Shown one piece after another: positions 54,897 through 64,000 of a stretch of 64,000 bases of DNA. The stretch is from Acidobacteriota bacterium (GTDB taxonomy: Bacteria; Acidobacteriota; Terriglobia; Terriglobales; Acidobacteriaceae). The translations under genes and the position numbers were made by a program. How positions within the stretch are numbered: the first letter of the stretch is position 1; every line of letters starts with the position of its first letter. The stretch is from the NCBI GenBank assembly GCA_003225055.1, contig QIAU01000124.1:155778-219777 (forward strand), written 5' to 3'. The notes beneath the pieces are model-generated. The model saw nothing but the letters and a program-made list of their open reading frames with translations. It was not told the DNA's origin and did no database searches.

Positions 54897-57800
54897 CTAC
54901 GGCACCTTTACCGAATCGTGGTTCTCGGCAGGCTGGTAGCGGACAGCAGCAGTGCGCTCCAATTTGTCCCAGGCGAAGCGACGCCCTTCCAAAGCACGCT
55001 TTAAAGTCTTGAGCAAGACGACAGAAAACAGTTGCCGGTAGGCGAAACGCTGCAGCCATACCTGGCTCAACAGCCACACGTCTTCGCGGGCATCGGGACG
55101 ACGTTCCAGGGCAAACGCCACCGCGGAGGCCAGAAAGTCAATTACCAGGAACGCGACAAAGAAGACAACCAGCCGCTGGAAGCTGGCCGGATCGGCGGAT
55201 TCGGGGTGGAAATATTTCTGCAAGAAGTACCAGATGGCTCCTACCGCGAACATCAGGTCGATAAAGGGTGAAACCAGGGGCAGCAGGATCTGGAAAATAA
55301 TGATATTGGGCAGCGCGATCCAGCCGAGCGCGCCTTTGCGGGCAAACGCCGAGCGGTGCTTCCAGACTGCCTGCAGGATCCCGAAAGACCAGCGGAAACG
55401 CTGACGCATCAGCCCGTTGGCGTTCACTGGGGCTTCCGTGAAAGCCAGCGACAGATCTTCGTATTCGACTCGGTAACCGTTCTGCAGCAACGCCATAGTG
55501 AGGTCGGCGTCTTCAGCAACCGTGTCGGTGTGATAGCTGCCAGCTTGGCGGACCGCCGCCGTACGCCACGCGCCGATGGCGCCGGGCACCACGCTGACCG
55601 CACCCAACGTATTCAGTGCACGCCGCTCGAAGTTCTGGCTGGTGATGTATTCCAGCGCTTGCCAGCGAGTCCACAGGTTCACCCGATTGCCTACTTTGGC
55701 ATTGCCTGCGACCGCACCCACTTTTGGATTCAGAAAGCGGGGAACAAGATGGGAGATCGCGTCGGGCGCAATCACCGTGTCGGCGTCGATGCCGACGAAG
55801 ATTTCTTCGTCGTTTCGTACGTGCTGCAATCCGAAGTTCAGCGCTTCGGCTTTGCCAGAGTTGGGTTTGGTAAGAATCAGGACTCGGCCATTGGCCGCCT
55901 CTCCAGCAAATGCGCGCCGGGTGACTGCGAGCGTGGAATCTTTGGAACCGTCGTCGATGACAATGACGCGGAGGTTCGGGTAGGCAGAACTGAGCGCGGC
56001 ACGTACCGTGCGTTCGATAACCTTCTCCTCGTTGTACGCCGGAATTAATACGACGACAGTCGGCCGAAAGGCGGCCCGCTCGGCCGGCGTGCCGTAGGAC
56101 TGGTAGCGCAGGCGATCATAGATGGCAAAGACGCCGACGAAAATAAGGCGGCCAGTCATGAGCAAGTCACCCAGGAAGAAGATCGCGGTAATCGCCTTGA
56201 TGCCGATGTCAAATAGCCAGAAGCCGATCCAATTGAGGCGGGCGGACCAGCGCTCGTTGGCGGGCAAGGGCGGCATGATTTCGGCCTTGGTTTTTCCCAG
56301 CAACTGGTAGACGGGCACGATCTGGTAACCCCGCGCGCGGATTCCCTCAATGATCCTCGGCAGAGCACGCACGGTTTCCGCGCGGTTGCCGCCGCCGTCG
56401 TGCAAGAGAAGGATGTTGCCGCAACCCTGATCATTTAAAGCGCAGGGTGGCAGATGAGCCAGCACGTGGGCCGTAATCTGCTCGGCGCTGCTGTGCGGAT
56501 TTTCCTTCCAATCGTTAGGATCAATCTTGTCGCCCACCGTGATGTAGCCCATATCCTGCGTGATTTCCAGCGGACGCACCTGGTCGGCCGTGTCCGGCTC
56601 CTGATCGATGGAGTAGGGAGGGCGGAAAAGGATGGTACGGATCCCCAGACGGCTGCCGAATAACTGCTCGGTGAGATTCAACTCAAGTTTCATGTAGCCG
56701 TGAGATATGTTGCTGATGTCCGGATGGGTAAATGTGTGATTGCCGATTTCGTGTCCTTCGCCATAAATACGCTGCGTGATGTCGCCGAATTTATCCGCCT
56801 GGATGCCAATCAGAAAAAAAGTTGCCGGGGCGTGCTCCCGCTTGAGCACGTTCAGGATCTTGGGGGTCCATTGCGGATCAGGCCCGTCATCGAACGTGAT
56901 GGCGATCTGGTTGGGACTTCCTCCATAACGTGCGACGCGGTAAGGCGTTGGCAAAGAAGAGAAGGTTTCGTCTGTGATGAGATGGGTACCCGAGTCCACC
57001 TCGATGCTGCGCTGGCCGCCGGCAGGACGGTTTTCGATGCGCAAGATCTCGCCTTCGCCCTCCATGTCCACAAGCTGCCCAGGGGAAACATCCTTGAGCT
57101 TGTCGGGCGCGCTGGGGTCGCCGGGGAGGTCCCAAACTCGCCACAGCGAGCGGTCTTCGCCACCTAGTCGCCACAAGGCAAACGTTCTTATGCCCAGCCC
57201 CTGAGCCGCGCGCATTTCGTTGAGAGCCGTAATCGCGTCGAGGAACCAGATATCGTGACGCAGGTCGTGCTCGTCGAGATAACTGAAGTGCGGGTTGGAA
57301 CTGTCTCCATCAAAGTCCACGTCCTCCTCGGAATCCCGCGCCGCCAGCCAGGCTTCCTGCACCGAGACGTTGGTGTCCTTCATTCCGGGCGGCAGCTTGC
57401 CGCGCTTGGGTTTGTGCACCCAGTCGTAGCCGTAGTTGCCGATAGCGCAGATCAACTTGTCCTGCGCGATCGTTTTCTTGGCGATTTGAAGGTTTTTTAC
57501 GAACCAGTCCTGCGAGGCAACCGGGCCGGGAGTGCTTCCTGGATAGTGTTCGTCGTAGTTCATCAGCACGACGCCATCGGCCTGCCGCGAGACGGCGGCA
57601 TAGTCGAAATCCTCGTTGCGCGCCTGCACGCTCACGTACAGCTTCATGCCCTTGGCGTGCAAGTCGGAAGAAAGCTCGCTCAGAAGTTGCAGATAGCCTG
57701 GCTGGGCGCTCTTGGGAAATGTTTCGAAGTCCACCATCAGACCGCGGTATTTATCGGTGGCTAGAAACTGCGCGATCTGCTGGCGGAACCGGGCGCGTGC

Positions 57801-58400
57801 ATTGGCATCATTTAGAAAGCCGGCGATATTGACCCAGTCCGTGCCGTCAAAATTGTTGACCATGGGGAAGACTTCCATCCCCGTGTCTTCTGCCTTCACG
57901 AACGGCATGACCTTGTCGTCCACGGAGTGAACCGTGGAGCCGTTGACGACGTCGAACAATTTGTTAGTTTCGTTGGCGACACCCTGGAGACGGCCGTCAG
58001 GGGTGAGAACGTGCAGCCACTCGGGAAAGAGCAAATCGATCTGGTGGGCGTATTCTCGCAGCGACGAAAAACTGGCGGCATCCCAATCCACATAAAAAGC
58101 CGCGCGAATGCCTTCTTCGGCGTTCAGCTTGACCAACGAGGGCGCAACCTTGGATTTGCGGTGGCCACGTTTGGCGGCCAGCCGGCGACGCTCTCTGGCC
58201 TTTTCTTTTTCCTTTTCTTTCAGAGCGCGATAGGGATGCTTCTGCGACTGCAACAGCAATTCCGGAAGGGGCACGCCGTGCATGGCGCTGTAGACGAAAA
58301 AGATCACCAGCCCCGTGATGAACACGCCGAGTAAGTTGGACAGGAGCCGCACCCGTTTCCAACGGGCGCGCCGGGGGTCATAGAAAACAGGGTTAGACAT
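54897..58400 (-). CDS. Three-domain polysaccharide enzyme: GH18-like, NodB deacetylase and GT2 synthase
   Basis: A 1167-residue protein from ATG 58400. It begins with a short cytoplasmic part and one membrane helix (LLSNLLGVFITGLVIFFVYS), then a Lys/Arg-rich coiled stretch. A GH18/chitinase-like barrel covers about residues 95-440 (GLMVDFETFPKSAQPGYLQL at about 223). A NodB polysaccharide deacetylase follows at about 480-690, with the Asp-Asp of TFDDGPDP near 503 and HTFTHPD. After a membrane segment comes a GT2 synthase with DDGSKDST, DADTVI near 872, EDADLT and QRFRW near 1003, then several membrane helices. Synthesis, deacetylation and trimming of a beta-linked GlcNAc-type polymer are probably combined in one chain. 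Confidence 0.88.
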   Translation of the reverse strand: MSNPVFYDPRRARWKRVRLLSNLLGVFITGLVIFFVYSAMHGVPLPELLLQSQKHPYRALKEKEKEKARERRRLAAKRGHRKSKVAPSLVKLNAEEGIRAAFYVDWDAASFSSLREYAHQIDLLFPEWLHVLTPDGRLQGVANETNKLFDVVNGSTVHSVDDKVMPFVKAEDTGMEVFPMVNNFDGTDWVNIAGFLNDANARARFRQQIAQFLATDKYRGLMVDFETFPKSAQPGYLQLLSELSSDLHAKGMKLYVSVQARNEDFDYAAVSRQADGVVLMNYDEHYPGSTPGPVASQDWFVKNLQIAKKTIAQDKLICAIGNYGYDWVHKPKRGKLPPGMKDTNVSVQEAWLAARDSEEDVDFDGDSSNPHFSYLDEHDLRHDIWFLDAITALNEMRAAQGLGIRTFALWRLGGEDRSLWRVWDLPGDPSAPDKLKDVSPGQLVDMEGEGEILRIENRPAGGQRSIEVDSGTHLITDETFSSLPTPYRVARYGGSPNQIAITFDDGPDPQWTPKILNVLKREHAPATFFLIGIQADKFGDITQRIYGEGHEIGNHTFTHPDISNISHGYMKLELNLTEQLFGSRLGIRTILFRPPYSIDQEPDTADQVRPLEITQDMGYITVGDKIDPNDWKENPHSSAEQITAHVLAHLPPCALNDQGCGNILLLHDGGGNRAETVRALPRIIEGIRARGYQIVPVYQLLGKTKAEIMPPLPANERWSARLNWIGFWLFDIGIKAITAIFFLGDLLMTGRLIFVGVFAIYDRLRYQSYGTPAERAAFRPTVVVLIPAYNEEKVIERTVRAALSSAYPNLRVIVIDDGSKDSTLAVTRRAFAGEAANGRVLILTKPNSGKAEALNFGLQHVRNDEEIFVGIDADTVIAPDAISHLVPRFLNPKVGAVAGNAKVGNRVNLWTRWQALEYITSQNFERRALNTLGAVSVVPGAIGAWRTAAVRQAGSYHTDTVAEDADLTMALLQNGYRVEYEDLSLAFTEAPVNANGLMRQRFRWSFGILQAVWKHRSAFARKGALGWIALPNIIIFQILLPLVSPFIDLMFAVGAIWYFLQKYFHPESADPASFQRLVVFFVAFLVIDFLASAVAFALERRPDAREDVWLLSQVWLQRFAYRQLFSVVLLKTLKRALEGRRFAWDKLERTAAVRYQPAENHDSVKVP

Positions 58401-58547
58401 GAATTGCGCTGCTTCCATCGTAAGCTGAGACAGCAGGAGGGTCAAACACCGGCACTGGCCGTACTGGCCATTGGTCGTTGGTCTTTGGTCGCTGGCGGCT
58501 GTCGTCAGTGAGGGTAAACGCGCTATATTCCGAGGGTGCGGGAACTG

Positions 58548-59912
58548 ATGCGCTCTTCCTGGCGGTTCTTCGCTGTCGTGGGGTTGGCAGGCTTGGGACT
58601 GCGATTGCTTTTTGTCTTCCTGGCTCCCCAGGTTACGGACGACTCGCGAATCTACGCAGACCTGGCAAAGAATTGGCTAAGCCACGGCATTTACGGAATC
58701 ACCGACGAGGGCCGGATCGTTCCTACCTACCTTCGCCTGCCTGGCTACCCGGCGTTATTGGCAGCGGTGTTCACGATTTTCGGGCGGGACAACTTCCGCG
58801 CTGCACTGTTGCTGCATGTACTGATCGACCTCGGCACGTGTCTCCTCATCGCTGACATTACGCGGCGAATCGTCTCCAAGCGTGCAGCGAAGTTTGCGTT
58901 TCTTTTGGCAGCGCTTTGCCCGTTCTTGGCTAACTACGACGCCGCCGCGTTAACCGAGACGACGGAAACCTTCTTCACAGCTTTGGCGCTGGATTTAGCA
59001 GTCATCGGACTCGATCGACTCCAGCAAGGACGACTGAGATCATGGGTTTGGTGTGGGCTGGCGCTGGCTGCAAGCATTTTGCTGCGTCCGGATGGCGGGC
59101 TGTTGCTGGTCGCAATCGGGGTTTACCTGCTGATTGTGCTGGTGCGGTTCGTGCGCGAGAGCCGGGAGTGGAAAAAAGTTTTCTGGGCGGGAGTGCTGCT
59201 CTCAATTTTTTCACTAGCCCCGTTAATCCCTTGGACGGTGCGGAACTGGCGCACCTTTCACCGGTTCCAACCCCTGACGCCTCGCTATGCCAATAATCCC
59301 TGGGACTATGTGCCGATCGGATTCAATCGCTGGGTAAAAACCTGGATCGTCGACTATGTTTCCGTACAGGAGATCTACTGGCAGGAACCGGGCGAGAAGA
59401 TCGATCCCGAGAAGCTACCGGCGCGCACATTTGATTCTGCGGAGCAGAAACAGCGTACGCTCGAACTACTTGATGCCTACAACCAAACCACCGAGGTTGA
59501 TCCGGAATTGGATGCGCAGTTCGCCCAGCTTGCGCAGGAACGCATTCACGCCCGGCTGCTGCGTTATTACGTCCGGCTGCCGGCGCTGCGTATCGCTGAC
59601 ATGTGGTTGCGCCCCAGAACGGAAGTGCTGCCGGCCGACCCGCGCTGGTGGGAGTTCAAAGACGATGTGAAATGGTCGGTGGTATCAGTGGGGTTTTGTG
59701 CAATCAATCTGGTGTATGTGATTCTGGCGCTGGTGGGCCTGACCCGGGGTCATGCCATCGCCTGGGTGGGATTGCTGGTGCTCTTTGTCGTCGCGCGGTC
59801 GCTATTTCTGGGGAGTTTGGAAAATCCGGAAACACGTTACACACTGGAGTGCTACCCAGCGTTGATTGTGATGGCCGCGGCGGTGGTGAAAGCAGGCGTT
59901 GGGCAAGGCTGA
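58548..59912 (+). CDS. GT39/ArnT-like membrane glycosyltransferase
   Basis: A 454-residue inner-membrane protein (a GTG at 58536 would add four residues) with about ten hydrophobic helices. The early periplasmic loop has PQVTDDSRIYADLAKNWL, the acidic site that binds the polyprenyl-phosphate sugar donor in GT39/GT83 enzymes, and LPGYPALLAAVFTIFGRDN is a conserved re-entrant region. A large soluble insert (about residues 275-350) precedes the last helices. Such enzymes move a sugar from a lipid carrier to a protein or lipid at the outer face of the membrane. It is divergent from the GH18-NodB-GT2 gene, with about 150 bases between them. Confidence 0.8.
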   Translation: MRSSWRFFAVVGLAGLGLRLLFVFLAPQVTDDSRIYADLAKNWLSHGIYGITDEGRIVPTYLRLPGYPALLAAVFTIFGRDNFRAALLLHVLIDLGTCLLIADITRRIVSKRAAKFAFLLAALCPFLANYDAAALTETTETFFTALALDLAVIGLDRLQQGRLRSWVWCGLALAASILLRPDGGLLLVAIGVYLLIVLVRFVRESREWKKVFWAGVLLSIFSLAPLIPWTVRNWRTFHRFQPLTPRYANNPWDYVPIGFNRWVKTWIVDYVSVQEIYWQEPGEKIDPEKLPARTFDSAEQKQRTLELLDAYNQTTEVDPELDAQFAQLAQERIHARLLRYYVRLPALRIADMWLRPRTEVLPADPRWWEFKDDVKWSVVSVGFCAINLVYVILALVGLTRGHAIAWVGLLVLFVVARSLFLGSLENPETRYTLECYPALIVMAAAVVKAGVGQG

Positions 59913-59979
59913 GCGGCGGTTACGGAAATCAATATGCTCCCTCCAGAATCCAGTATTCCCGATTCAGTCCGCAGAAATT

Positions 59980-60007
59980 AAATCGTTGAAACAAAATCGT
60001 TGAAACA
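59980..60007. repeat. 14-bp perfect tandem repeat upstream of the receptor gene
   Basis: AAATCGTTGAAACA occurs twice back to back, 130 bases before the start of the Oar-like receptor gene. Each copy contains TTGAAAC, similar to a half-site of LacI-family operators. It may be a regulatory element or a slippage product. Confidence 0.6.
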
Positions 60008-60136
60008 AAAGCTTGTCAATTTGGGTGTCCGGTTGCAGAATAGCCGCCCAAAGCTTGTCGGCGTGTCGGTGTGGTCATCAAGGTCACGAAGCAAGGGCGG
60101 CCAATCAAGTTATCGATGCCCCAAAAGGAGGGTCCC

Positions 60137-63100
60137 ATGCACTCACTCCGAGTCATGGTAGTAGCTCTTGTAGTCCTGGCACTTTCGTCTCCGGTTTTCG
60201 CTCAAACAGGCACTTCGACGATTCGCGGAACTGTTACCGACGCTCAGGGTCGAGTGGTGCCGGCGGCCTCGGTCACGCTGACCAACGTGGCCACGAACGC
60301 CGTACGCCTTACCAAGTCGACGGAGACGGGGGCATTTAGTTTCGATTTGATCGTGCCCGGCACTTACCGCGTGCAGGTTGAGGGATCGGGTTTCAGGACC
60401 AAGGTCGTTGAAGACGTTCGCGCTCAGATAGGTAAACCTACCGAGACCAACGTGCAACTGGACGTCGGAGCGAAGGGCGAGGTGGTAGAGGTGAAATCCT
60501 CCGCGCAGGACGTATTGGTCAACACACAAGACGCCACGCTGGGCAATGTTTTCATAAACCAGCAGATCACCCAGCTTCCGCTGGAAGCGCGCAACGTAGT
60601 CGACTTGTTGACCCTGCAGCCCGGGTCCACCCGAGAAGGCTACGTTGCAGGCGCGCGTGCCGATCAGTCCAACATTACTCTGGACGGCGTGGATATCAAT
60701 AACGCGCAGACGGGCAACGCCGACATCCCACAGTCTACGAACAACCTGGTGATCGGGGGTTTGAATAATGATCGAGTGAATATAACGAATGGGCCAGTTC
60801 TCCGGTTGAATTCTGAAGCGATCGATGAGTTCCGGGTCACAACCGTCAACGCGAATGCCAACCAAGGCCGCTCGTCGGGTTCACAGGTAAACCTCGTCAC
60901 CAAGTCGGGCACCAACAGTTGGCACGGGGCGGCCTTCGAGTTTTACCGCGGGACTCTTTTTACCGCAAACGACTGGTTCAATAACCACGCTACCCCGCCA
61001 TTTGGGCCCGTCGCCCGGCCTCCCCTGGTCCGGAATACCTTTGGGGGCGGGCTTGGCGGACCCATTGTTAAGAACAAAGTTTTCTTCTTTTATAGTTACG
61101 AAGGTCGGCGTGACGCTGCAGCACAGGCTGTGACACGCGTCGTGCCGTTGGCAAATCTCGGGCAGGGAGTAGTCAATTACTTGTACTGCGCTGATCCTGC
61201 ATGCAGCAGCACCGCGGAGGCGTCACTGGACCTGACCCGGAACGATGTTTACGCCGCTACAGGGCTTAATTCAGCCTCCCTTCAAGCGCTGGGGCTGGCG
61301 GCTTCGAAATATCCTGCGAACGACCAGTCCCAGGGCGACCAATTAAATACCAGCGGCTTCCGGTTCAACGCACCGGCACCGGTGCAGCTCAATTCGCACG
61401 TCGCCAAGATCGACTTCAACCTGACGAACAATCAGACGGCTTTCATCCGGCTAAGCGCAATCCACGACCATCAGACACAACCCAGGTGGCTTCCCGATTC
61501 CCCATCGCCCGTGATTTGGAATCATCCTCGTGGGCTTGCTGTCGCACACACCTGGACCCTAGGAAGCAAATGGGTCAATAACTTCCGCTATGGCTATACG
61601 CGCCAGGCTTTCACTCAACTTGGGGACAGCTTCGGCAACGACATTTGGTTCCGTTTTGTTTTTCAGCCTACGGGACAGATACATACTTTGCAACGCGTGA
61701 CCCCGGTACACCATTTTACGGACGATATTTCGTGGATGCATGGCAATCACAGCCTGCAATTCGGCGTGAACATTCGCAAGATTAACAACAGCCGGATAAG
61801 CTACGCGGCGGCGTTCGATCAGGCCTTCACCAATCCTTCGTTTTATGCCGGCGGTGGAGACAATGAGTCACAGGCGTTTCAGGATTATCTGACTACTAAT
61901 GGCCTGCCGGGTGGCCAAGCCGGTCAATCGTTGTCATCAACCTCAGAGGTGCAAAATGCAGCTACGGCTTTGATCGGCAGGTTCTCGGAATTCACTGCCG
62001 ACTACACTTACGGAAGGGATAAGAACGTTCTTCCGGTGGGAACACCTACGGATCGCAATTTTGCGACACAAGCCTATGACGGCTACGTCCAGGATACCTG
62101 GAAGGTGCGGCAGAACCTGACGCTCACGCTCGGGTTGCGATACAGCCTGGAACGGCCGGTCTATGAGACTCAAGGGTTTGAAGTGCGACCGACCGTGCCT
62201 CTGGGCGATTATTTTGCACAGCGTCTGGCTGCTGCCAAGAACGGCCAAAACTTTATAGACCCGATCACACTTCAGATTTCAGGACCTGCGAATGGCGGAA
62301 AGCCGATGTACAACTGGGACAAGAAGAATTTTCAGCCGCGAGTTGCGTTTGCGTGGTCCCTAGACCACGCATCGAAGTCCGTGCTCCGCGGCGGGTTCGC
62401 GATGACCAACGATTATTATGGCCAGGCTCTCGCGGTAGACTTCGACCTAAACACCACGCTCGGATTCAGCTCGAACTTCACTACCCCGGCAAATACCTAC
62501 AATACCACTTCGAATCTGGCCCCGCTGTTTACCAGCTTCAATCAGGACATCCGAATACTCGCGCCACCGCCTCCTTTCAGCCTGCAGCAACCGGTTGACT
62601 ACGGCGAGCGTATCGAGCAGTCGTTGGACTCGAAACTGCACGCGCCGACGGAGTACGTGTGGAACATGACTTTCGAACGTCAACTGCCCGCAAACAGCGT
62701 CCTTAGCCTTTCGTACATCGGACGAGCAGGGCGCAGCCTGCTGGCACGCCGTGACGTTGCAGCGTTCAACGATATTCGTGATCCAAAAAGCGGTATGGAC
62801 TGGTATACTGCCGGAACGATCCTGGAGAAACAGCGGGCTGCGGGAATCGACACGTCCCAGATTGCACCGATCCCCTTCTTCGAGAACCTGATGCCGCCAG
62901 GTATGGCGGCGACCTTGAATTCGCAGTTCGGACTCCCAGACCCCAGCGCTCCGGGTCACAATCAATTCGACCCTAATTGGTCAAACACCCAGGCCTTTTA
63001 CGCATTCCAGACCCGAACACCAAGTCCGGCCGACCCGAACAATGTGGCCTTCTTTGGTGGGAACGACTGGACCGACGCGGAAGCACTTGTCGATCAGGTG

Positions 63101-63938
63101 TTGGCTGCCATCAATATGCCCACTCTGTTCATGCAGCCGCAATACGGCGCGCTGTCCACGTGGAGCACAATCGGGAATTCGAACTACAACGCTCTAACAG
63201 CTTCGCTCAGGACGCGTCTCAACAACCTGACCTTCGACTTCAATTACACATGGTCCCATTCTCTGGACGATGCGTCTGGATTACAGTCCGAAATGGGCTA
63301 TGGTAACAACAATAGCAATGGCGCGTTCATTGTCAATCCTATTCGGCAACACGATAATTATGGCAGTTCAGATTTCGACACGCGCCACAATATCAATGTT
63401 GACGGGGTCTGGCAATTGCCGTTTGGCAGGGGCGGGCCGCTCCTGGGAGATGCTCCCAAAGGGGTCGATGCCGTTCTTGGTGGATGACACCCGTTGGGCG
63501 ACGAATTGGAATGTCCAGGCCTACGTAACTCCAACCCGTCCACTCGAGAGTTGTCCGAATCGTCCCACGAATGGCACACCGAAGCTTTTCGGGGGCTGCG
63601 ACCTCACCCGGATTTACCAGAGGTTTCGGAATGCCTATCCGGGCGAAACAGGTCCAAGGAATTATCTACGTCTACCCGGGTACGTTGATGTCGATCTCGG
63701 GCTGGGGAAAACGTGGAAGATGCCGTGGAGCGAAGGTCACCAGCTGCAACTTCGTTGGGATGTGTTCAACGTCACGAACACGCAGCATTTCGGCTTCATT
63801 GACGTTAGCCGCACTGGGTTTGGTGTAGTTCGCGATCCTGCACGGCGAGGCTCCAAGCCGCCGGATAACTGGTCCAACTTCATCCAAATCCAGGGGCAGC
63901 CGCGGGTCATGCAGGTCGGCCTGCGGTACTCGTTCTAG
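60137..63938 (+). pseudogene. Oar-like TonB-dependent receptor gene broken near its 3' end
   Basis: The gene starts at ATG 60137 with AAGGAGG before it and a signal peptide (MVVALVVLALSSPVFAQ). The carboxypeptidase-regulatory domain (GTVTDAQGRVVPAASVTL), plug (QLPLEARNVVDLLTLQPGST) and most of the barrel are intact over 1116 codons. The frame ends at 63485-63487, right after GDAPKGVDAVLGG. The family continues in another frame as DDTRWATNWNVQAYVTPTRP and ends QVGLRYSF at 63936-63938. About 15-20 residues that relatives have at this point are missing, so a frame-changing deletion occurred near 63475-63490. The last 150 residues include the strands needed to close the barrel, so the product is probably inactive. 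Confidence 0.8.
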
Positions 63939-63959
63939 ATTTTTGTCGAGAAAGCTGAA

Positions 63960-63981
63960 GAGGAGGCGGATTCGCCTCCTC
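63960..63981 (+). terminator. Rho-independent-like terminator after the receptor gene
   Basis: GAGGAGGCG and CGCCTCCTC pair over nine bases with loop GATT, 21 bases after the receptor stop codon. The sequence CTTATTATTTG follows, giving a T-rich tail. This is the clearest terminator in the window. Confidence 0.75.
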
Positions 63982-64000
63982 CTTATTATTTGTAGTTCAG

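Noticed and set aside
1..64000. CRISPR arrays, tRNA and rRNA genes
   Set aside because: No regularly spaced repeats, cloverleaf-like sequences or conserved rRNA blocks were seen while reading; the short tandem repeats have no spacers.

Overview
The window looks like a chromosomal segment of an Acidobacteriota bacterium. The reasons are the protein families present: Oar-like TonB-dependent receptors with an N-terminal carboxypeptidase-regulatory domain, CRTAC1/ASPIC-UnbV FG-GAP proteins paired with TPR proteins, DUF5107, DUF1080, and a GH18-NodB-GT2 fusion. No rRNA, tRNA, CRISPR array or complete insertion sequence was seen. The taxonomy is an inference from gene content only.

Layout. (1) 1-8.9 kb: the tail of a Crp/Fnr regulator, a secreted FG-GAP-like protein, an intact CzcCBA-type heavy-metal RND efflux operon, then two broken genes (an OprB-like porin and an ECF sigma factor). 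(2) 9.0-21.8 kb: a minus-strand block that is the most interesting part of the window. In transcription order it encodes a Rieske protein, a b6f-like cytochrome b, a membrane-anchored octahaem cytochrome, a 16-haem cytochrome, an NHL propeller, a secreted tetrahaem cytochrome, a parvulin-like isomerase, an outer-membrane beta-barrel, a second NHL propeller, a 12-haem cytochrome and a small monohaem cytochrome. Together these could carry electrons from quinol through the periplasm and outer membrane to the cell surface. The tetrahaem protein and the repeated tetrahaem modules of the 12-haem protein recall the OmcE class of extracellular cytochrome filaments. (3) 21.8-23.7 kb: a gene-poor stretch with transposase and possible recombinase debris. 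(4) 23.7-48.8 kb: a carbohydrate-use region with a LacI regulator, a TonB-dependent receptor, two mirror-image TPR/CRTAC1 pairs, DUF5107, an amidohydrolase, a sodium:solute symporter with a 50-residue membrane partner, DUF1080, GH3 and GH42 enzymes, and several decayed relatives of these. (5) 48.8-64 kb: small membrane proteins, a YycJ-like MBL hydrolase, a PilZ-like protein, a decayed outer-membrane protein, a decayed tyrosine phenol-lyase/tryptophanase gene, the GH18-NodB-GT2 fusion, a GT39-like membrane transferase, and an Oar-like receptor gene broken by a frame-changing deletion close to its 3' end.

The combination of many intact long genes with about a dozen clearly broken ones is notable. 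Broken genes were recognised by reading conserved family motifs across frames. Real gene decay is the simplest explanation, but local assembly errors cannot be excluded from one sequence. All family names come from motif recognition by eye; no database search was run.
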